Below are positions 61,234-64,000 of a DNA stretch of 64,000 nucleotides, piece by piece. The translations under genes and the position numbers were made by a program. The DNA comes from Hydrogenophaga sp. (GTDB taxonomy: Bacteria > Pseudomonadota > Gammaproteobacteria > Burkholderiales > Burkholderiaceae_C), in assembly GCF_030656115.1 (NCBI RefSeq), contig NZ_JAUSOO010000105.1, positions 1 to 64,000 on the forward strand, given 5' to 3'. The notes beneath the pieces are model-generated. The model ran no database searches, was not told the origin of the DNA, and was given only the letters and a program-made list of their open reading frames with translations. Position 1 is the first letter of the stretch, and each line of letters opens with the position of its first letter.

Positions 61234-61957
61234 GGTGATGGATGCGGGCACGGCGGCTGCCGGTGCTGAAGGTGGCCACAGTGGCGCATTGGCGCAAGAC
61301 TTTGTGCAGTTCTGCGTGGACTCGGGCGTGTTGCGCTTCGGCGAATTCAAGACCAAGGCCGGGCGCCTGTCGCCGTATTTTTTCAATGCCGGTCTGTTCG
61401 ACGACGGCGCCAAGCTGGGCCGGCTGGCGCAATTTTATGCAAAAGCCCTGATCGACAGCGGCATCGAATTCGACATGATTTTTGGCCCGGCCTACAAGGG
61501 CATTCCGCTGGGTGCGGCGGTGGCCATTGAGCTGGCGCGGCTGGGCCGCAATGTGCCGTTTGCCTACAACCGCAAGGAAGCCAAGGACCACGGCGAAGGC
61601 GGCACGCTGGTGGGCGCACCGCTGCAGGGCCTGGTGCTGATCGTGGACGATGTGATGAGCGCCGGCACGGCCGCACGCGAATCGATCGCGCTGATCAAGG
61701 CCGCTGGCGCTGTGCCGCATGCGGTGGCGATTGCGCTGGACCGCCAGGAAAAAGCCACCGAAACCGGCCCGGACGGCCAGATGCGCGACGTGGAGCACAG
61801 CGCCGTGCAATATGTGCAACACCAGCTCGGGCTGCAGGTGTGTGCGATTGCGCGGCTGGCCGACTTGCTGCACTATCTGACGGACCACGCCGGTGGTGAA
61901 CTGAGCGCTCACTTTGAGCGCGTGCTGGCCTACCGCCAGCGCTACGGCGTGGCCTAA
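61232..61957 (+). CDS. pyrE: Orotate phosphoribosyltransferase
   Basis: 241 residues. Converts orotate and PRPP to OMP in pyrimidine synthesis. GVLRFGEFKTKAGRLSPYFFNAG, FGPAYKGIPLGAAVAIELA, PFAYNRKEAKDHGEGG (catalytic Lys/His loop) and the PRPP motif VLIVDDVMSAGTAARE are complete. Start ATG 61232 with AAGGA eight bases upstream; ATG 61238 is alternative. Confidence 0.95.
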   Translation: MVMDAGTAAAGAEGGHSGALAQDFVQFCVDSGVLRFGEFKTKAGRLSPYFFNAGLFDDGAKLGRLAQFYAKALIDSGIEFDMIFGPAYKGIPLGAAVAIELARLGRNVPFAYNRKEAKDHGEGGTLVGAPLQGLVLIVDDVMSAGTAARESIALIKAAGAVPHAVAIALDRQEKATETGPDGQMRDVEHSAVQYVQHQLGLQVCAIARLADLLHYLTDHAGGELSAHFERVLAYRQRYGVA

Positions 61958-61966
61958 GGGAACCCT

Positions 61967-62644
61967 GTGCCACACAACTGCTGGTCTTTGTCGCGCGCCT
62001 TGCCGGGTATTTTGAGCGCTGCGCTGGTGGCGCTGGGCTGGTCTGCGGGCGCATTTGCGCAGACGAACGCACAAGGCATTTACACCTGCATCGACAGCAA
62101 TGGCCGGCGCATCACTTCGGACCGCCCCATTCCCGAGTGCCTGGACCGCGAGCAACGCCAGTTGAGCGGCTCGGGCCTGGTGCGCCGTGTGCTGCCCCCG
62201 AGCTACACCGCCGATGAGCGCGCCCAACTGGACGCCCAGCGCCGGCAGGAAGAAGAGCAACGGGCGCGGGTGGCGGAAGAAAAACGCCGCGACCGCGCGC
62301 TGCTGATCCGCTACCCCACCCAGGCTTCGCACGACAAGGAACGCGCCGAGGCGCTGGGCCAAATCGACGAGGTGGTGAACGCGGTGAACAAACGCGAGCG
62401 TGCGCTGGAGCAGCAGCGCAAAGAGATCGATACCGAGATGGAGTTCTACCAGCGGGACCCAGACAAGGCCCCCACCTGGCTGCGCCGCAAGCTGGAAGAC
62501 AACCAGCAGCAGGTGCTGGTGCAGAAGCGTTTTCTGGAAGAACAGGCGCTGGAGAAGAAGCGCATCAACGCGCGCTTTGACGAAGAGCTGGTCAAATTGC
62601 GCCAGCTCTGGGCCGGTGTTGCAGCGGGCAACACCAACCGCTGA
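61967..62644 (+). CDS. DUF4124 domain-containing exported coiled-coil protein
   Basis: 225 residues: signal peptide (PGILSAALVALGWSAGAFAQ), a short DUF4124-type segment GIYTCIDSNGRRITSDRPIPEC with two Cys, then a long charged coiled coil (from about residue 90). Location in the periplasm is inferred. GTG start with GGGAA upstream, nine bases after pyrE, so the two are cotranscribed. Function unknown. Confidence 0.8.
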   Translation: MPHNCWSLSRALPGILSAALVALGWSAGAFAQTNAQGIYTCIDSNGRRITSDRPIPECLDREQRQLSGSGLVRRVLPPSYTADERAQLDAQRRQEEEQRARVAEEKRRDRALLIRYPTQASHDKERAEALGQIDEVVNAVNKRERALEQQRKEIDTEMEFYQRDPDKAPTWLRRKLEDNQQQVLVQKRFLEEQALEKKRINARFDEELVKLRQLWAGVAAGNTNR

Positions 62645-62685
62645 GAACGTGTAGGCGATCCCGGGCGGATCGCGGGCACGTTCTC
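62643..62685. terminator. Stem-loop between convergent genes
   Basis: GAGAACGTG (62643-62651) pairs with CACGTTCTC (62677-62685), with a nested CGATC/GATCG. It begins inside the stop codon of the DUF4124 gene and ends 10 bases before the gatB stop. No strong U-tract. Confidence 0.5.
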
Positions 62686-62695
62686 AACACCTCGC

Positions 62696-64000
62696 TTATT
62701 GCAGTTTCTGGCGCAGCACGTCGTTGACCTGCTGGGGGTTGGCCTTGCCCTTGCTGGCCTTCATGACCAGGCCCACCAGCGCGTTGAACGACTTTTCTTT
62801 GCCGGCTCGGAACTGCTCGACCATGGGTGCGTTGGCCGCCATCACCTCGTCGATGATTTTCTCCAGCGCGCCGGTGTCGTTCATCTGCTTGAGGCCTTTG
62901 GCTTCGATGACAGCATCCACCTCGCTGGCCTCACCGTTCCACAGCGCTTCAAACACCTGCTTGGCCGCGTTGTTGGAGACCGTGCCGTCGGCAATGCGGC
63001 CAATCAACGCGGCGAGCTGCGCAGCGCTCACCGGCACGCTGGCCATGTCGCGCTCTTCGGCGTTGAGGCGGCGCGACACCTCGCCCATGATCCAGTTGCT
63101 CACCAGCTTGGGGCTGCCGCAGGCTTGGGCCGCGGTTTCAAAATAGGCCGCCATGGCGGGGCTCTGCGTGAGTGTGGTGGCGTCGTACTCGGGCAGGCCG
63201 TAGGTCTGCACCAGGCGCTCGGCCATCTGGCGCGGCAGCTCGGGCATCTCGCCTTTCACGCGCTCCACCCAGTCGCGGCCAATCACCAGCGGTGGCAGGT
63301 CGGGGTCGGGGAAATAGCGGTAGTCGGCGGCGTCTTCCTTGGTGCGCATGGCGCGGGTTTCGCCGGTGTCGGGGTCGAACAGCACGGTGGCCTGCTGGAT
63401 GGCGTGGCCGTCTTCGATCTGCTCGATCTGCCAGCGCACCTCGTAGTCGATGGCCTGCTGCATGAACTTGAACGAGTTCAGGTTCTTGATCTCGCGGCGC
63501 GTGCCCAACGCGGCCCCGGGCTTGCGCACCGAGACGTTGGCGTCGCAACGGAAACTGCCTTCTTGCATGTTGCCGTCGCAAATGCCGATCCAGGTCACGA
63601 TCTTGTGCAGCTCTTTGGCGTAGGCCACGGCCTCGGCGCTGCTGCGCATGTCGGGCTCGGTCACGATCTCCAGCAGCGGCGTGCCGGCGCGGTTCAGGTC
63701 GATGCCGCTCTGGCCAATGAAGTCTTCGTGCAGGCTCTTGCCGGCGTCTTCTTCCAGGTGGGCGCGCACCAGGTGCACGGTTTTCTTTTCATCGCCCAGA
63801 AAGAACGACACCTCGCCGCCCTGCACCACCGGAATCTCGAACTGGCTGATCTGGTAGCCCTTGGGCAGGTCGGGGTAGAAGTAGTTTTTGCGCGCAAACA
63901 CGCTCTGCTCGGCAATGTGCGAACCCAGCGCCAGACCCAGGCGAATGGCTTTTTCCACCGCACCGCGGTTCATCACCGGCAGCGTGCCGGGCAGGGCCAA
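62696..64000 (-). CDS. gatB: Aspartyl/glutamyl-tRNA(Asn/Gln) amidotransferase subunit B, partial
   Basis: The last 434 residues are in the window; the N-terminal part continues beyond 64000. The GatB core ([69 protein letters not shown]) and the C-terminal YqeY-like domain ([20 protein letters not shown]) are intact. GatCAB transamidates misacylated tRNAs. Confidence 0.95.
   Translation of the reverse strand: MALPGTLPVMNRGAVEKAIRLGLALGSHIAEQSVFARKNYFYPDLPKGYQISQFEIPVVQGGEVSFFLGDEKKTVHLVRAHLEEDAGKSLHEDFIGQSGIDLNRAGTPLLEIVTEPDMRSSAEAVAYAKELHKIVTWIGICDGNMQEGSFRCDANVSVRKPGAALGTRREIKNLNSFKFMQQAIDYEVRWQIEQIEDGHAIQQATVLFDPDTGETRAMRTKEDAADYRYFPDPDLPPLVIGRDWVERVKGEMPELPRQMAERLVQTYGLPEYDATTLTQSPAMAAYFETAAQACGSPKLVSNWIMGEVSRRLNAEERDMASVPVSAAQLAALIGRIADGTVSNNAAKQVFEALWNGEASEVDAVIEAKGLKQMNDTGALEKIIDEVMAANAPMVEQFRAGKEKSFNALVGLVMKASKGKANPQQVNDVLRQKLQ

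Noticed and set aside
1-64000. CRISPR arrays, tRNA and rRNA genes
   Set aside because: No regularly spaced repeats and no cloverleaf or rRNA signature seen by eye on either strand; the only tandem repeat is the coding 9-bp unit at 54573.

Overview
The window is GC-rich chromosomal DNA of a betaproteobacterium. Bug/TctC solute receptors, AmpG, RraA-fold aldolases, PimC/PimD-like acyl-CoA dehydrogenases and a Cus/Cop copper island together point to Burkholderiales, probably Comamonadaceae (Hydrogenophaga- or Acidovorax-like). This placement is from gene content by eye; no search was run. I saw no rRNA, tRNA or CRISPR.

Layout. (1) 1-5412: the end of a frameshifted IS5-type transposase, three family 2 glycosyltransferases and a WbaP-type priming sugar-phosphate transferase, which looks like the edge of a surface polysaccharide locus. 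(2) 5413-12809: mostly housekeeping or general genes, namely an OmpR-type two-component system, an AMP-forming acyl-CoA ligase, AmpG, an M48 metallopeptidase and a glyoxalase II-like hydrolase, with several hairpin terminators. (3) 12932-40138: a catabolic island of about 27 kb with 25 genes in two divergent operons around a GntR/FCD regulator at 30.3 kb. The leftward operon has 15 genes: CoA ligase, paired acyl-CoA dehydrogenases, Bug receptor, GMC alcohol oxidase, aldehyde dehydrogenase, second Bug receptor, thiolase with DUF35 partner, CoA-transferase, LigB-type dioxygenase, three RraA-fold proteins and enoyl-CoA hydratase. The rightward operon carries GntR, RidA, a LigJ-like hydratase, two Rieske oxygenases flanking a third Bug receptor, one reductase, enoyl-CoA hydratase, hydroxyacyl-CoA dehydrogenase and SDR. 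(4) 40340-60066: a copper/silver resistance island of 19 genes. Seventeen lie on the minus strand (CusCBA, P1B ATPase, two multicopper oxidases, CopI- and CusF-like carriers, cytochrome c, Met-rich and DUF2933 proteins, an ICMT-like membrane protein) and the CusRS-type two-component pair is on the plus strand. (5) 60430-64000: exoA, pyrE, a DUF4124 protein and the 3' part of gatB.

How it may work. In the catabolic island I infer uptake by Bug receptors, oxidation of an alcohol or aldehyde side chain, CoA activation and beta-oxidation, and ring hydroxylation or O-demethylation by the Rieske enzymes. Ring opening would follow, then a protocatechuate 4,5-cleavage/gallate-like lower pathway (LigJ-like hydration, RraA-type aldol cleavage) to central metabolites. 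The substrate is unknown. LigC and LigI equivalents are not present, and the LigB-type protein has Gln where LigB has an iron-binding His, so its chemistry is open. In the copper island a near-palindromic site (T[GT]ACAAAAATGTCA) occurs twice, upstream of two parts of the island, and may be the CusR operator tying them together.

Most notable leads: the LigB-type protein with the altered metal site inside this catabolic island; an undescribed-looking DUF2933/ICMT/DUF2933 membrane gene trio in the copper island; the shared copper operator; and a structured intergenic repeat whose end supplies the stop codons of catabolic genes.
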